NCBI GenBank assembly: GCA_023436065.1
Contig: JAEZKU010000042.1
Span: forward strand, 14,897-78,896
Direction of reading: 5' to 3'
Source of the DNA: Bacillota bacterium
GTDB lineage: Bacteria; Bacillota; Clostridia; Lachnospirales; Lachnospiraceae
Length of the DNA: 64,000 nt
Shown in pieces: positions 24,372 to 31,852 of the stretch (position 1 is its first letter; each line of letters starts with the position of its first letter). A program made the translations under genes and the position numbers. Under the pieces are notes generated by a model. The model saw only the letters and a list, made by a program, of their open reading frames with translations. It was not told the origin of the DNA and searched no databases.

Positions 24372-24569
24372 TTATTCCTCCTCCCTGTGATGTTTGATAG
24401 CTGCTACTACAGCTCCTACAACCAATGCTCCAAATGCAACTCCGCATCGAATTAGCGCCTGTCGGACAGTGATCTTGTCAAGCTCGAGCGAGCCTGCTGT
24501 CCCGTAGATGTACATGAATGCTAAGAAACCGGCGAAGAATTTAAGGAGTGACTTAATATTTTTCTTCAC
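24372..24569 (-). CDS. small two-helix membrane protein
   Basis: A 65-residue protein with a GTG start (24569) and AAGGAG upstream. Two hydrophobic segments (LLKFFAGFLAFMYIYG and CGVAFGALVVGAVVAAI) would cross the membrane, with a charged tail HHREEE. Its place in the early operon is unusual for a holin; the role is unknown. Confidence 0.55.
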   Translation of the reverse strand: MKKNIKSLLKFFAGFLAFMYIYGTAGSLELDKITVRQALIRCGVAFGALVVGAVVAAIKHHREEE

Positions 24570-24691
24570 AGCAATTCTCCTTCCTCGTCAATAAGACCCT
24601 TTGTCAGCTTCCGGTTTATCAGATACGATGCAAGTAATAACGATCCGATGCCTGCGAAGAAACCGGATGCGAAAATAAATACTGAGTTCAA
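24566..24691 (-). CDS. 41-residue single-pass membrane protein
   Basis: A TTG-start ORF (24691) preceded by GGGAGGG. A hydrophobic N terminus (SVFIFASGFFAGIGSLLLAS) is followed by YLINRKLTKGLIDEEGELL. It overlaps the next membrane-protein start by 4 bp; the two may act together. Confidence 0.45.
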   Translation of the reverse strand: MNSVFIFASGFFAGIGSLLLASYLINRKLTKGLIDEEGELL

Positions 24692-24728
24692 TGCTTGTCC
24701 CTCCCTTTCTATATTTGGTAATTTGTGG

Positions 24729-24734
24729 TATAAT
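24729..24734 (+). promoter_or_regulatory. extended -10 promoter for the plus-strand small ORF
   Basis: TGG-TATAAT (TATAAT at 24729-24734) is an extended -10. The -35 region (TTTCTA, 24706-24711) is poor. The start site would be about 45 bases before the ATG at 24784. Confidence 0.45.
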
Positions 24735-24783
24735 CTCCTTGTCAACTTGGCGGTTGAAATACATAGGAAAGGAGAGAGTACTT

Positions 24784-24963
24784 ATGACTGATAATGAAAA
24801 ACGCGCTCACGATATCGCTGTTTGCTTATTGCCTATACTCTATAAACTCAAAGTAGATCAAGCAATAAAAGACGAACAAGGCGATTTAAAAATCGATTTT
24901 CACAAGATGTACATGGATACTTATACTAAAGAGCTCGAAGCTATTAACCGTTCCTTTTCTTGA
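24784..24963 (+). CDS. small phage protein on the opposite strand, unknown
   Basis: A 59-residue protein (MTDNEKRAHDIAVCLLPILY at the start). The ATG at 24784 follows GGAGAG. The helical, charged pattern matches small proteins found in many Firmicutes prophages; no function is known. Its 3' end overlaps by 43 bp the 3' end of the convergent minus-strand ORF at 24921-25091. Confidence 0.6.
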   Translation: MTDNEKRAHDIAVCLLPILYKLKVDQAIKDEQGDLKIDFHKMYMDTYTKELEAINRSFS

Positions 24964-25091
24964 CTCTTAAGCACTGGGTTTCCATCAATGGTTGCAATGA
25001 CATCTGAATGCTTTTGCTGGCTTTGAACTCGTACTTCAAGGTCAGCAATTCTCTTTTCTAATGACTGCCATCTTTTCTTTGATATAAACAT
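24921..25091 (-). CDS. small coiled-coil phage protein
   Basis: A 56-residue ORF (MFISKKRWQSLEKRIADLEV) with AGGAGG eight bases upstream. The first 35 residues form a coiled coil. It lies just after the antirepressor gene and converges with the plus-strand small ORF. Confidence 0.5.
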   Translation of the reverse strand: MFISKKRWQSLEKRIADLEVRVQSQQKHSDVIATIDGNPVLKSQEKERLIASSSLV

Positions 25092-25108
25092 GTGGTTTGC
25101 CTCCTTTC

Positions 25109-25900
25109 TTAGTACGCATAATCAAAACTCAGTTGCACCGGCTTCTCGATCGTTGGTATGATTAAATTCGATTTAAGAAGCTCATACAGGAATAATCTGC
25201 CCTTCTGCGTCCATTCGGTCTGCATCCTTACATCAGGTCTGCCATCACTCCTAGTTATGTCGATCGTGACGCTGCTGACATATCCAAGGTTTTGATACTT
25301 GGCATATAACACCCACTGATCATTTACCTTGTACTGGACCTTTAAGTTGGATAAGAGCTTATTAAATGCCTGTGCACTATATCCGTAGTCCTTAGCGATC
25401 TGAGTAGTAGTCACCAGTGATTTTGATGATAGGATGCGGTCAACATAGTCTGCCTTGGGCTTGAGCGTTGAAATAATTTTTTGCTGTTCCAAGACCTGTC
25501 CACCAAGTAGGTTACATCTGTCCTTGAGGCTGTCAATGGTTTGTGATGCCATCTTCAATGCCCTGGCCATGATCTGTTCCGGGGTATTCCAGGCTTTCTC
25601 CAGATCGATAAGATACTGCCGACATTTCTTTCCTGCTTCGGTCCTGCTCATAAGACAAATATGCTTTGCCATGTCAACTGAAAGATTGTAATCCTGCAAC
25701 TCTCTGATCTGTACTCCTCCGTTGTTCGGAACCTCCGTACCTAAAAGTACGCTGGTGAAATCTTCACCCTCAATAAACCCCTGACTATTAGTTTCGAACC
25801 ATTCACTAAATCTTTTCTTTAATTCGAGACTTTTGTGTAAATCTCTTGCCGATACGGTCGGCTGCTCTGTTTCATAGTTGATATGTAATAATTCGTTCAT
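25109..25900 (-). CDS. phage antirepressor (AntA/AntB N terminus, KilA-C C terminus)
   Basis: A 263-residue protein. The N-terminal 110 residues carry the AntA/AntB motif (VSARDLHKSLELKKRFSEWF, then LSVDMAKHICLMSRTEAGKKCRQYL). The C-terminal part (TTTQIAKDYGYSAQAFNKLL, QWVLYAKYQNLGYV) is the ANT/KilA-C domain. Antirepressors inactivate the lysogeny repressor. It lies in the early operon just downstream of the cro-like gene, as expected. Confidence 0.88.
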   Translation of the reverse strand: MNELLHINYETEQPTVSARDLHKSLELKKRFSEWFETNSQGFIEGEDFTSVLLGTEVPNNGGVQIRELQDYNLSVDMAKHICLMSRTEAGKKCRQYLIDLEKAWNTPEQIMARALKMASQTIDSLKDRCNLLGGQVLEQQKIISTLKPKADYVDRILSSKSLVTTTQIAKDYGYSAQAFNKLLSNLKVQYKVNDQWVLYAKYQNLGYVSSVTIDITRSDGRPDVRMQTEWTQKGRLFLYELLKSNLIIPTIEKPVQLSFDYAY

Positions 25901-25936
25901 ACTGCTCCTTTCTGGCTTGTCCCAACTAGTAACCGC

Positions 25937-26107
25937 TTAGGCGGTTTTATCCTCCGTTGATTGGTTTTCTGCTACGACTATGTACTGCCTGGAAGCTATT
26001 TCTCCGCATCTCTTAAGTATTTTTTTCTGTTCCTCCGGGGATACGATGCAATCATCCTTAATAATAACGTGAGTGTTTCCAATGTAATAATCAGCTACTA
26101 TAGCCAA
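25937..26107 (-). CDS. small early phage protein, unknown
   Basis: A 56-residue ORF starting at a TTG (26107, LAIVADYYIGNTHVIIKDDC) nine bases after GGAG. An in-frame ATG far upstream (26182) would place the start on the operator at 26176-26188, so I prefer the TTG. It lies between the cro-like gene and the antirepressor. Confidence 0.5.
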   Translation of the reverse strand: MAIVADYYIGNTHVIIKDDCIVSPEEQKKILKRCGEIASRQYIVVAENQSTEDKTA

Positions 26108-26175
26108 ATGCATCATCTCCTTTCTGAATATCATATGCGTATTCGCTTGTCTCTGTTGTTTGGTTATACCTCTCT

Positions 26176-26188
26176 TAACCATTGGTTA
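26176..26188. promoter_or_regulatory. third repressor operator, TAACCATTGGTTA
   Basis: A perfect match to the TAACCnnnGGTTA palindrome found in both promoters of the switch. It lies just downstream of the cro-like gene, so bound repressor could act as a roadblock or form a DNA loop with the two switch sites about 260 and 350 bp away. Confidence 0.7.
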
Positions 26189-26205
26189 ATATGGGGACAA
26201 AAAAA

Positions 26206-26400
26206 TTAGAGGCTATCCATACTAATACCAAGAGTATTGCAGATAATCTTCATCTTTTCGAATGAAGGCCGTTTCTTGCCGGCCTCATAGTAACTAATAG
26301 ATTCGGATGTTACCTCAACAATTTCAGCTAACTCTTGCTGTGTCATTCCTTTTTTGATACGTTCTTCCCGCATTATAGTGCCAAATACTTCCCAATTCAA
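26206..26400 (-). CDS. Cro-like HTH regulator
   Basis: A 64-residue Xre-type protein, mostly one helix-turn-helix (REERIKKGMTQQELAEIVEV, then TSESISYYEAGKKRPSFEKM). The TTG at 26400 follows AGAGGTG; a GTG three codons earlier is part of that ribosome site. It is the first gene of the minus-strand early operon and diverges from the repressor gene, so it is the Cro-type partner of the switch. Confidence 0.75.
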   Translation of the reverse strand: MNWEVFGTIMREERIKKGMTQQELAEIVEVTSESISYYEAGKKRPSFEKMKIICNTLGISMDSL

Positions 26401-26440
26401 AAAAATCACCTCTTTTCTCAGAAATTTCCTATTTTATAGG

Positions 26441-26469
26441 TTGACACTAACCAACGGTTATATTATAAT
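26441..26469 (+). promoter_or_regulatory. consensus promoter toward the repressor gene, with internal operator
   Basis: TTGACA (26441-26446), 17 bases, TATAAT (26464-26469). The spacer contains TAACCAACGGTTA (26448-26460). It starts inside the intergenic region on the cro side and reads rightward through the opposing promoter into the repressor gene, giving a leader of about 115 bases. Confidence 0.85.
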
Positions 26470-26526
26470 TAACCTGTCAGAGCAATATAATATATTACAT
26501 TGGGTAGTGTCTTAACCTTTGATTAG

Positions 26527-26555
26527 ATTATATCCTAACCATAGGTTAATGTCAA
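26527..26555 (-). promoter_or_regulatory. consensus promoter toward the cro-like/early operon, with internal operator
   Basis: On the minus strand, TTGACA (26555-26550), 17 bases, TATAAT (26532-26527). The spacer contains TAACCTATGGTTA, the reverse of TAACCATAGGTTA (26536-26548). It faces the plus-strand promoter; the two start sites are about 45 bp apart and the transcripts converge. Confidence 0.85.
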
Positions 26556-26592
26556 TACCCTTTGAGTAAATTATTTTAAAAGGAGATTTGAT

Positions 26593-26928
26593 ATGAGCCT
26601 GGGTAATAAAATAAAGTTGTTGCGAGATACAAAGAATATATCGCAAAAGGAGTTAGCAGAGGCTATTGGAGTATCTGATGTAATGATTTCTATGTATGAG
26701 CAAGACAAGAAGAGTCCTTCTCTTCCTACTATCATTAAATTAGCCAAATACTTTAATGTATCAACAGATTATTTACTCGGTGCGAAGATCGTGAAGCAAG
26801 ACGAAATTCCTGAAAACATTACAGCTGTTGCCAGAGATTTAATGGAATTACCTGAAGAAAATCGAAATCTTGCCATTGATATGATTAAGATGATGTCTCA
26901 AAGAGGTAAAGAAGCGAAGGAAAAATGA
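26593..26928 (+). CDS. phage repressor, Xre/CI family
   Basis: A 111-residue protein with an N-terminal helix-turn-helix (KNISQKELAEAIGVSDVMIS, then MYEQDKKSPSL) and a short C-terminal helical dimerisation part (LPEENRNLAIDMIKMM). AAAGGAG precedes the ATG. It has no protease domain, so inactivation would need an outside factor: the antirepressor or the ImmA-like peptidase encoded immediately downstream (4-bp overlap). It probably binds the TAACCnnnGGTTA sites. Confidence 0.88.
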   Translation: MSLGNKIKLLRDTKNISQKELAEAIGVSDVMISMYEQDKKSPSLPTIIKLAKYFNVSTDYLLGAKIVKQDEIPENITAVARDLMELPEENRNLAIDMIKMMSQRGKEAKEK

Positions 26929-27968
26929 AAATACCTGAATACGCCAGATATGATTATTGTGTAATGCGATCATGTGAGTTCCTCGAAGAATTTAATATTT
27001 CGCACTTCCCTATTAACCCATATAAAATAATTGAAACAAAAAAGTGGGGACTGATTACTTATTCTGAAATGGCGGAAAATTGCAATTGCACCATAAAGGA
27101 TGTTATTAATTCATTGAAAAGTTATGATGGATTCACGATCTATGATGAGATAAATTACACCATCGCATATAATGATACTCAGCCAAAAAAGAGAATACTT
27201 TTTACTTTACTTCATGAAATAGGTCATATTTACCTAAATCATTTGATTGACTTTGAACATACAAGATTGTATCGCGGATCATTAACGAAATCAGAAAATA
27301 AAGTCCTTGAAAATGAAGCAAATACCTTTGCAAGAAACGTACTTGTTCCATCTGCTTTCGTAAGTCAGTTAAAAGATAAGACTAAAATGAGTCTATCAAG
27401 ATACTTTGGTATATCTTATAAAGCAGCAGAAATCAGGCTTGAGCTATTAGAATATGACTGGCAATGCGTAATAAATACTGGGATACAACAAAGATTATTG
27501 GTTTTATTTAATCAGTTTTTTTATCGATCTGGTTGCGAAGAATGCAATGCTGTTACATTTATTAAAGGAGTAAAGTATTGCCCGATTTGTGGAAGTAAAA
27601 AGCTTAAATGGGGAGTTGAAGAAGAAGTGATATATGAGTCATATAATACATATGAAAATAACAAAGTTATAAAATGCCCAATCTGTGGGAATGAAGAAAC
27701 AAACATAGATGGTCTTTATTGTCAAATATGCGGAGTGCTATTAGTGAATTATTGCGATGATCGTGAAAGCCATGGTCAAATGCTACCTATTGGCTTTGAC
27801 TCTGATACTCCGTGTGGAAAGCCTGTTCCTGTCAATGCCAGGTATTGTCCGTATTGCGGAAGTAAAACAACATTTTATAATGACGGATTGCTCAAGAGCT
27901 GGAAAGAAGACACTTTGACATTTATGAGCATTCCAGACATTGGTGAGGAGGAGCTTCCTTTTAATTAA
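26925..27968 (+). CDS. ImmA/IrrE-like metallopeptidase with zinc ribbons and SSB-like tail
   Basis: A 347-residue protein. The N-terminal 170 residues are an ImmA/IrrE domain with LLHEIGHIYLNH (zinc ligands His97 and His101, Glu98 catalytic) and ENEANTFARNVLVP. This is followed by three or four cysteine ribbons between about 205 and 325 (CEEC/CPICG, CPICG/CQICG, CGKPV/CPYCG) and the tail IPDIGEEELPFN. ImmA cleaves phage repressors on induction, and the 4-bp overlap with the repressor gene supports that. The zinc ribbons and the tail are not usual for ImmA; they suggest recruitment to nucleic acid or replication proteins. Confidence 0.8.
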   Translation: MKIPEYARYDYCVMRSCEFLEEFNISHFPINPYKIIETKKWGLITYSEMAENCNCTIKDVINSLKSYDGFTIYDEINYTIAYNDTQPKKRILFTLLHEIGHIYLNHLIDFEHTRLYRGSLTKSENKVLENEANTFARNVLVPSAFVSQLKDKTKMSLSRYFGISYKAAEIRLELLEYDWQCVINTGIQQRLLVLFNQFFYRSGCEECNAVTFIKGVKYCPICGSKKLKWGVEEEVIYESYNTYENNKVIKCPICGNEETNIDGLYCQICGVLLVNYCDDRESHGQMLPIGFDSDTPCGKPVPVNARYCPYCGSKTTFYNDGLLKSWKEDTLTFMSIPDIGEEELPFN

Positions 27969-28002
27969 AACCCTACTCATGTAGTAAAAGGAGTGAAATT
28001 GT

Positions 28003-29601
28003 ATGCAAAGTTACGTTATGTACCTGAGAAAATCCAGGGCAGATATGGAGGCTGAAGCTCATGGCGAAGGTGAAACTCTCCTTCGGCACGAAAGGCTCTT
28101 GCTTGAAACAGCTAAGAAGATGAAGCTAAATGTCACAAATATATATCGAGAGATCGTGTCTGGAGACTCCATAGCATCACGGCCAGTAATGCAGCAACTT
28201 CTGTCCGAAATCGAATCCGGTATATGGGACGGAGTACTTGTGGTTGAAGTGGAACGATTGGCTCGAGGCGATACCATCGATCAGGGAATTGTAGCTCAGG
28301 CCTTTAAAGTATCAAACACCAAGATTATCACACCTCTTAAAACCTATGATCCAACTAATGAGTTCGACGAAGAGTATTTCGAGTTTGGATTATTTATGTC
28401 CCGACGCGAATATAAAACTATTAATAGGAGATTACAAAGAGGACGGGTAGCAGCTGCAAAAGAGGGGAAATTTTTAGGATCAAGACCGGCTTACGGTTAT
28501 AAAATCGTCAAGATCAATGGCGATAAAGGAAATACGTTAGAAATCATTCCTGAACAGGCCGATACAGTACGACTGATATTTTCAATGTATACTGAAGGGG
28601 TTATCGATCAATTCGGTCAAAAAAGACGACTAGGGATACAGCAGATAGCCCATCAGCTCAATGTGATGAGAATCCCTCCCGCAAGGCATGATTACTGGGT
28701 AAAGTCTACCATAAGAGATATACTGATCAACCCTGTATACGCAGGTAAAATTAGATGGAATTGGCGCACTAATCAGAAACGACTTATCAATGGAGAGCAG
28801 GTAATTAGTCGGCCAAGGAATGACGAATTTGTGCTCGCAGATGGTTTACACGATGCAATTGTTAGTGAAGAAGTATTCAATAAAGCTCAGGAGCTTATGG
28901 CTATGGCTCCTCCAGCTCCAGTTGGATATAAAAACCAGATTAAAAACCCTTTCGCCGGAATTATGGTTTGTGGAATTTGTGGGCGCAAGATGGTTCTCAG
29001 AAAAGGGGCAATGGTGGGTAATTATAAGAAAAAGGATTATATCATTTGTCATGCCAGAGAGTGTAGAAATGTAGGGTCCGCACTTGATTATGTGGAGTCT
29101 AAAATATTAGATGCAATAAAATCATGGTATAGCAAGTATACGGTTGCCCTGGAACGAAAAAAGTCTGAACCTGATTTAAAACGATCAGCATTAGAAAAGT
29201 CACTAAAACTAATTGATACTGAAATTGATACACTTAGTAAGCAGCAGAGTAATATATTTGACCTCTTAGAACAAGGGGTGTATTCTACTGATCAGTTTCT
29301 TGATAGGTCGCAAAACCTTTCAGAACGTATAACCAAGGCAAAAGAAGCAAAGACAACTATAGAAGCAGATCTTGCTAAACAAACTGAGAACGAGTTCGCA
29401 GCCTATCAGTTAATGCCAAAGGTAAAATCTTTACTTGATGTATATGAAACCCTTCCGAGCGCAGCTCAAAAGAATGAGTTGCTTAAGGAAATTATTGAAA
29501 AGATCGAGTATGTAAAGGATAAAGCAGCAACATATAACTCAGGAGCTCCGGATGATTTCAAGCTTGTACTATATCCTAAGCTTCCGTTTAAAAACGATTA
29601 A
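28003..29601 (+). CDS. int: large serine recombinase, phage integrase
   Basis: A 532-residue site-specific recombinase. The catalytic Ser11 lies in YLRKSRAD; VVEVERLARGD is the second conserved resolvase motif. The recombinase domain follows (RPAYGYKIV, then WVKSTIRDILINPVYAGKIR), then a zinc ribbon (CGICGRKMVL ... ICHARECRN), and a coiled-coil (about residues 395-470). The stop lies about 25 bp from the asnB junction, as expected for an integrase beside its attachment site. It probably acts on the asnB site without other host factors; a directionality factor is not identified here. Confidence 0.93.
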   Translation: MQSYVMYLRKSRADMEAEAHGEGETLLRHERLLLETAKKMKLNVTNIYREIVSGDSIASRPVMQQLLSEIESGIWDGVLVVEVERLARGDTIDQGIVAQAFKVSNTKIITPLKTYDPTNEFDEEYFEFGLFMSRREYKTINRRLQRGRVAAAKEGKFLGSRPAYGYKIVKINGDKGNTLEIIPEQADTVRLIFSMYTEGVIDQFGQKRRLGIQQIAHQLNVMRIPPARHDYWVKSTIRDILINPVYAGKIRWNWRTNQKRLINGEQVISRPRNDEFVLADGLHDAIVSEEVFNKAQELMAMAPPAPVGYKNQIKNPFAGIMVCGICGRKMVLRKGAMVGNYKKKDYIICHARECRNVGSALDYVESKILDAIKSWYSKYTVALERKKSEPDLKRSALEKSLKLIDTEIDTLSKQQSNIFDLLEQGVYSTDQFLDRSQNLSERITKAKEAKTTIEADLAKQTENEFAAYQLMPKVKSLLDVYETLPSAAQKNELLKEIIEKIEYVKDKAATYNSGAPDDFKLVLYPKLPFKND

Positions 29602-29640
29602 TTATGCTAATGGCTGTTATCTCGTATGTGCCGATGAAAT
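29602..29640. other. right prophage attachment site (attR) in asnB
   Basis: Between the integrase stop and the resumed asparagine synthetase frame. The host codons CADEIFGGYP restart at TGTGCCGATGAAATC (29627 onward), whereas the codons just before read GCYLV rather than the usual LSGE. The crossover core should therefore lie at or just after 29626. The exact core needs the left junction or the empty site. Confidence 0.7.
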
Positions 29641-30331
29641 CTTCGGAGGATATCCCTGGAATTCCAGTCCCGAGTTAATGCAGCAGGACACCTTCCCCTG
29701 GTCGGGCAGCATCTCCATGCGAAAGCTTCTGCTTTCACAGGATTTACTGTCTGCTCTGGATCTGGAAGGCTATATCCGTGCAGCTTATGAGAAAACCATC
29801 GCAGAAACACCAAGACTTTCGGGTGAAACCGGGATCGACGCACGTCGTCGGGAGATCTCCTATCTTAATTTAAAATGGTTTATGGTTACTTTACTGGATC
29901 GTATGGATCGCTGCAGCATGTTTTCCGGACTGGAATCCAGGGTTCCCTTTGCTGACCACAGAATAGTGGAGTATGTATGGAATGTCCCCTGGGAAATGAA
30001 ATGCAAGGACGGCGTGGTGAAGAGTCTCTTACGGGATGCAGGGAAAGGCCTGATCCCCGATGAAATATTGTATCGTAAGAAGAGTCCTTACCCAAAGACT
30101 TATCATCCTGAATACGAGAAGCTCCTTGGAGCTAAGCTGATGGAGGTCTTGTCCGATCCGAATGAACCGATTCGTCCATTGCTGGATATGGATAAGGTAG
30201 CACTCTTCCTCTCCTCCCCGAGTGATTACGGAAAACCCTGGTATGGACAGCTGATGGCGGCACCGCAGCTGATGGCTTATCTGCTACAGGTGAATTACTG
30301 GCTGAAGAAATATAAGATAGAGCTTCTATAA
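29627..30331 (+). pseudogene. asnB: asparagine synthetase C-terminal fragment, interrupted by the prophage
   Basis: About 235 residues of the glutamine-hydrolysing asparagine synthetase synthase domain: CADEIFGGYPWN (just after the ATP pyrophosphatase motif), then DRMDRCSMFSGLESRVPFAD and PDEILYRKKSPYPKTYHPEY, ending KKYKIELL. The frame is open leftward into prophage DNA only to 29552, without a normal start. The N-terminal glutaminase half and the SGG motif should be at the other end of the prophage. The gene is not functional while the phage is integrated. Confidence 0.85.
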
Positions 30332-30338
30332 AGATACA

Positions 30339-30432
30339 AGGAGCTGTTTTACCTAATGAAAGCTAAGGGCAGAGCAGTAGGCATGGGATGCCTATTGCTC
30401 TGCCCTTAGCCGTTCCTATTGAAACAGCTCCT
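30339..30432. terminator. nested inverted repeats / terminator between convergent genes
   Basis: An inner 23-bp stem (30362-30384 with 30388-30410, GGG loop, one G-U) lies inside an outer 11-bp stem (AGGAGCTGTTT at 30339-30349 with AAACAGCTCCT at 30422-30432). It separates the asnB fragment from the convergent acetyltransferase gene and probably terminates both. No long U tract is present. Confidence 0.65.
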
Positions 30433-30460
30433 CTTAATCGTAATATATCTTATATCTATG

Positions 30461-31258
30461 CTACCGCAACCCAAAGTTAGTAATCTCGTAAGCCGTATAT
30501 TCTTTATCATAATGATATCCCAGCTTTTCTGCAAGCGCGACAGACCATTTGTTTTGTGCGTCCCAGCTTGGATACAGTCCGCGTTTCAGACACTCAAGAA
30601 TCAGTCTCGCACCACAGGCAGTTGCTAAACCCTTTCTCCGATGGTCTTCCCGGGTGTCAACCTCAATCTCTATCCCTTCTTTATATATAGTATAGGAAGA
30701 AGCACCTGCAACTACCTCTCCCTGATGAAGCACGACAACCCCAAGTCCACAATCCTGATACTGTGGGTAATCCGTAAAATGTCCGCACATATCCCTCGAC
30801 CAGGGATGTTCTAATATTTGAAGATAGATTGCCTCATCAATCAGCTTCAGCTCATACTCCGGTCCGATATTGCCTGCAAGGACCTCCAGCTTATCCGGAT
30901 CAAACACTCCGGGCTCTTTCTTGATCGCATACCTTGTAACCTTCCTCGCTGCCTGTTGATACACCTGTTCAATCAGTTCTCCCCAGGCTTCTGTCTGAGG
31001 TATCATGATGACAAAATCCGATTTATGCTCCGCAGGTCTGTTTCTCACCAGCTCTTCTGACGGTTCTCCTGCAAAAAGACAAAAGTCAGCTACCACCAAC
31101 TGCGCGGAGGCCGGAGCATCCTCATTATCAGCCCAGGCACTTCCCATCAATCCCTGTAGACAGGAGGCGATCATGGTCTCCTCCCAGCCTGCAAAGAGGC
31201 CCTCCAGATTTTTTAGTTTTTCCCCTGTCAATCGATCAATACTCATATTAATAACCAT
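30461..31258 (-). CDS. GNAT-family acetyltransferase
   Basis: A 265-residue protein whose C-terminal half is a GNAT domain: VVVLHQGEVVAGASSYTIYK, IEIEVDTREDHRRKGLATACG (the acetyl-CoA loop R-R-K-G-L-A) and WDAQNKWSVALAEKLGYHYD. The N-terminal 120 residues fit the PF12746 (ZmaR-like) layout. The start at 31258 is chosen for AGGAAAGG just upstream; 31246 is an alternative. The substrate is unknown. Confidence 0.75.
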   Translation of the reverse strand: MVINMSIDRLTGEKLKNLEGLFAGWEETMIASCLQGLMGSAWADNEDAPASAQLVVADFCLFAGEPSEELVRNRPAEHKSDFVIMIPQTEAWGELIEQVYQQAARKVTRYAIKKEPGVFDPDKLEVLAGNIGPEYELKLIDEAIYLQILEHPWSRDMCGHFTDYPQYQDCGLGVVVLHQGEVVAGASSYTIYKEGIEIEVDTREDHRRKGLATACGARLILECLKRGLYPSWDAQNKWSVALAEKLGYHYDKEYTAYEITNFGLR

Positions 31259-31381
31259 ACCTTTCCTCATAATCTGCAAACTCTGGCCCCATACACAAAT
31301 CTTTCCCAGTTCTCAACGGCCGATGATATTTCGCATAGTATACACCCGAACCTTTGATAAATCCAGCATTATTTATTAAGA

Positions 31382-31429
31382 TAAAAAGAAGTTCATAATG
31401 AAATTCCTATGGATTTCATCATGAACTTC
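31382..31429 (-). terminator. terminator of the tgt-yajC operon
   Basis: A long stem (GAAGTTCAT and ATGAAAT paired with their complements, one mismatch) is followed on the minus strand by TTTTTATCTT. It lies about 50 bp past the yajC stop codon. Confidence 0.8.
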
Positions 31430-31479
31430 TTCAATTTAATTCCGGTATTTCCAGAATATTTTCACACTTTACCTATCAA

Positions 31480-31803
31480 TTATTTTTCTGTACCGGGCTT
31501 CTCTAACTCAACGATGGAACTCTTCTTCATAGGAATTCTACAGTTTTTGTTGTTACCGAATTCTACAATTACGATTTCATCCATAACATCGATTACTACA
31601 CCGTAGAAGCCACTTGAAGTCAGTACGCTGTCACCTGCTGCCAGAGTTGAGAGCATCATGCTCATCTTCTTCTGCTGTTTTCTCTGGGGACGGATCAGCA
31701 TAAAATAAAGTAAAAGTCCTAAAAAGGCAACCTCTACCACAAGGATCAGAGCACTGCCCGTACCTCCTGATGAATTGGCAGCTAATAAAGTAAAAGTATT
31801 CAT
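31480..31803 (-). CDS. yajC: preprotein translocase subunit YajC
   Basis: A 107-residue membrane protein: a short periplasm-side N terminus, one membrane segment (ALILVVEVAFLGLLLYFMLI), then the diagnostic RPQRKQQKK and a small domain with GDSVLTSSGFYGVV and IVIVEFGNNKNCRIPMKKSSI. YajC binds SecDF and aids export. It follows tgt by about 50 bp, the usual bacterial order. Confidence 0.95.
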   Translation of the reverse strand: MNTFTLLAANSSGGTGSALILVVEVAFLGLLLYFMLIRPQRKQQKKMSMMLSTLAAGDSVLTSSGFYGVVIDVMDEIVIVEFGNNKNCRIPMKKSSIVELEKPGTEK

Positions 31804-31852
31804 TCTTATATCCCTCCTGATTATTATTTTCTATAATTCAATGTTATTCGCA

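Noticed and set aside
29552..30331. Complete asparagine synthetase starting at the ATG at 29552
   Set aside because: That ATG lies within the integrase gene in another frame and the first residues are phage DNA; the N-terminal glutaminase half is missing.
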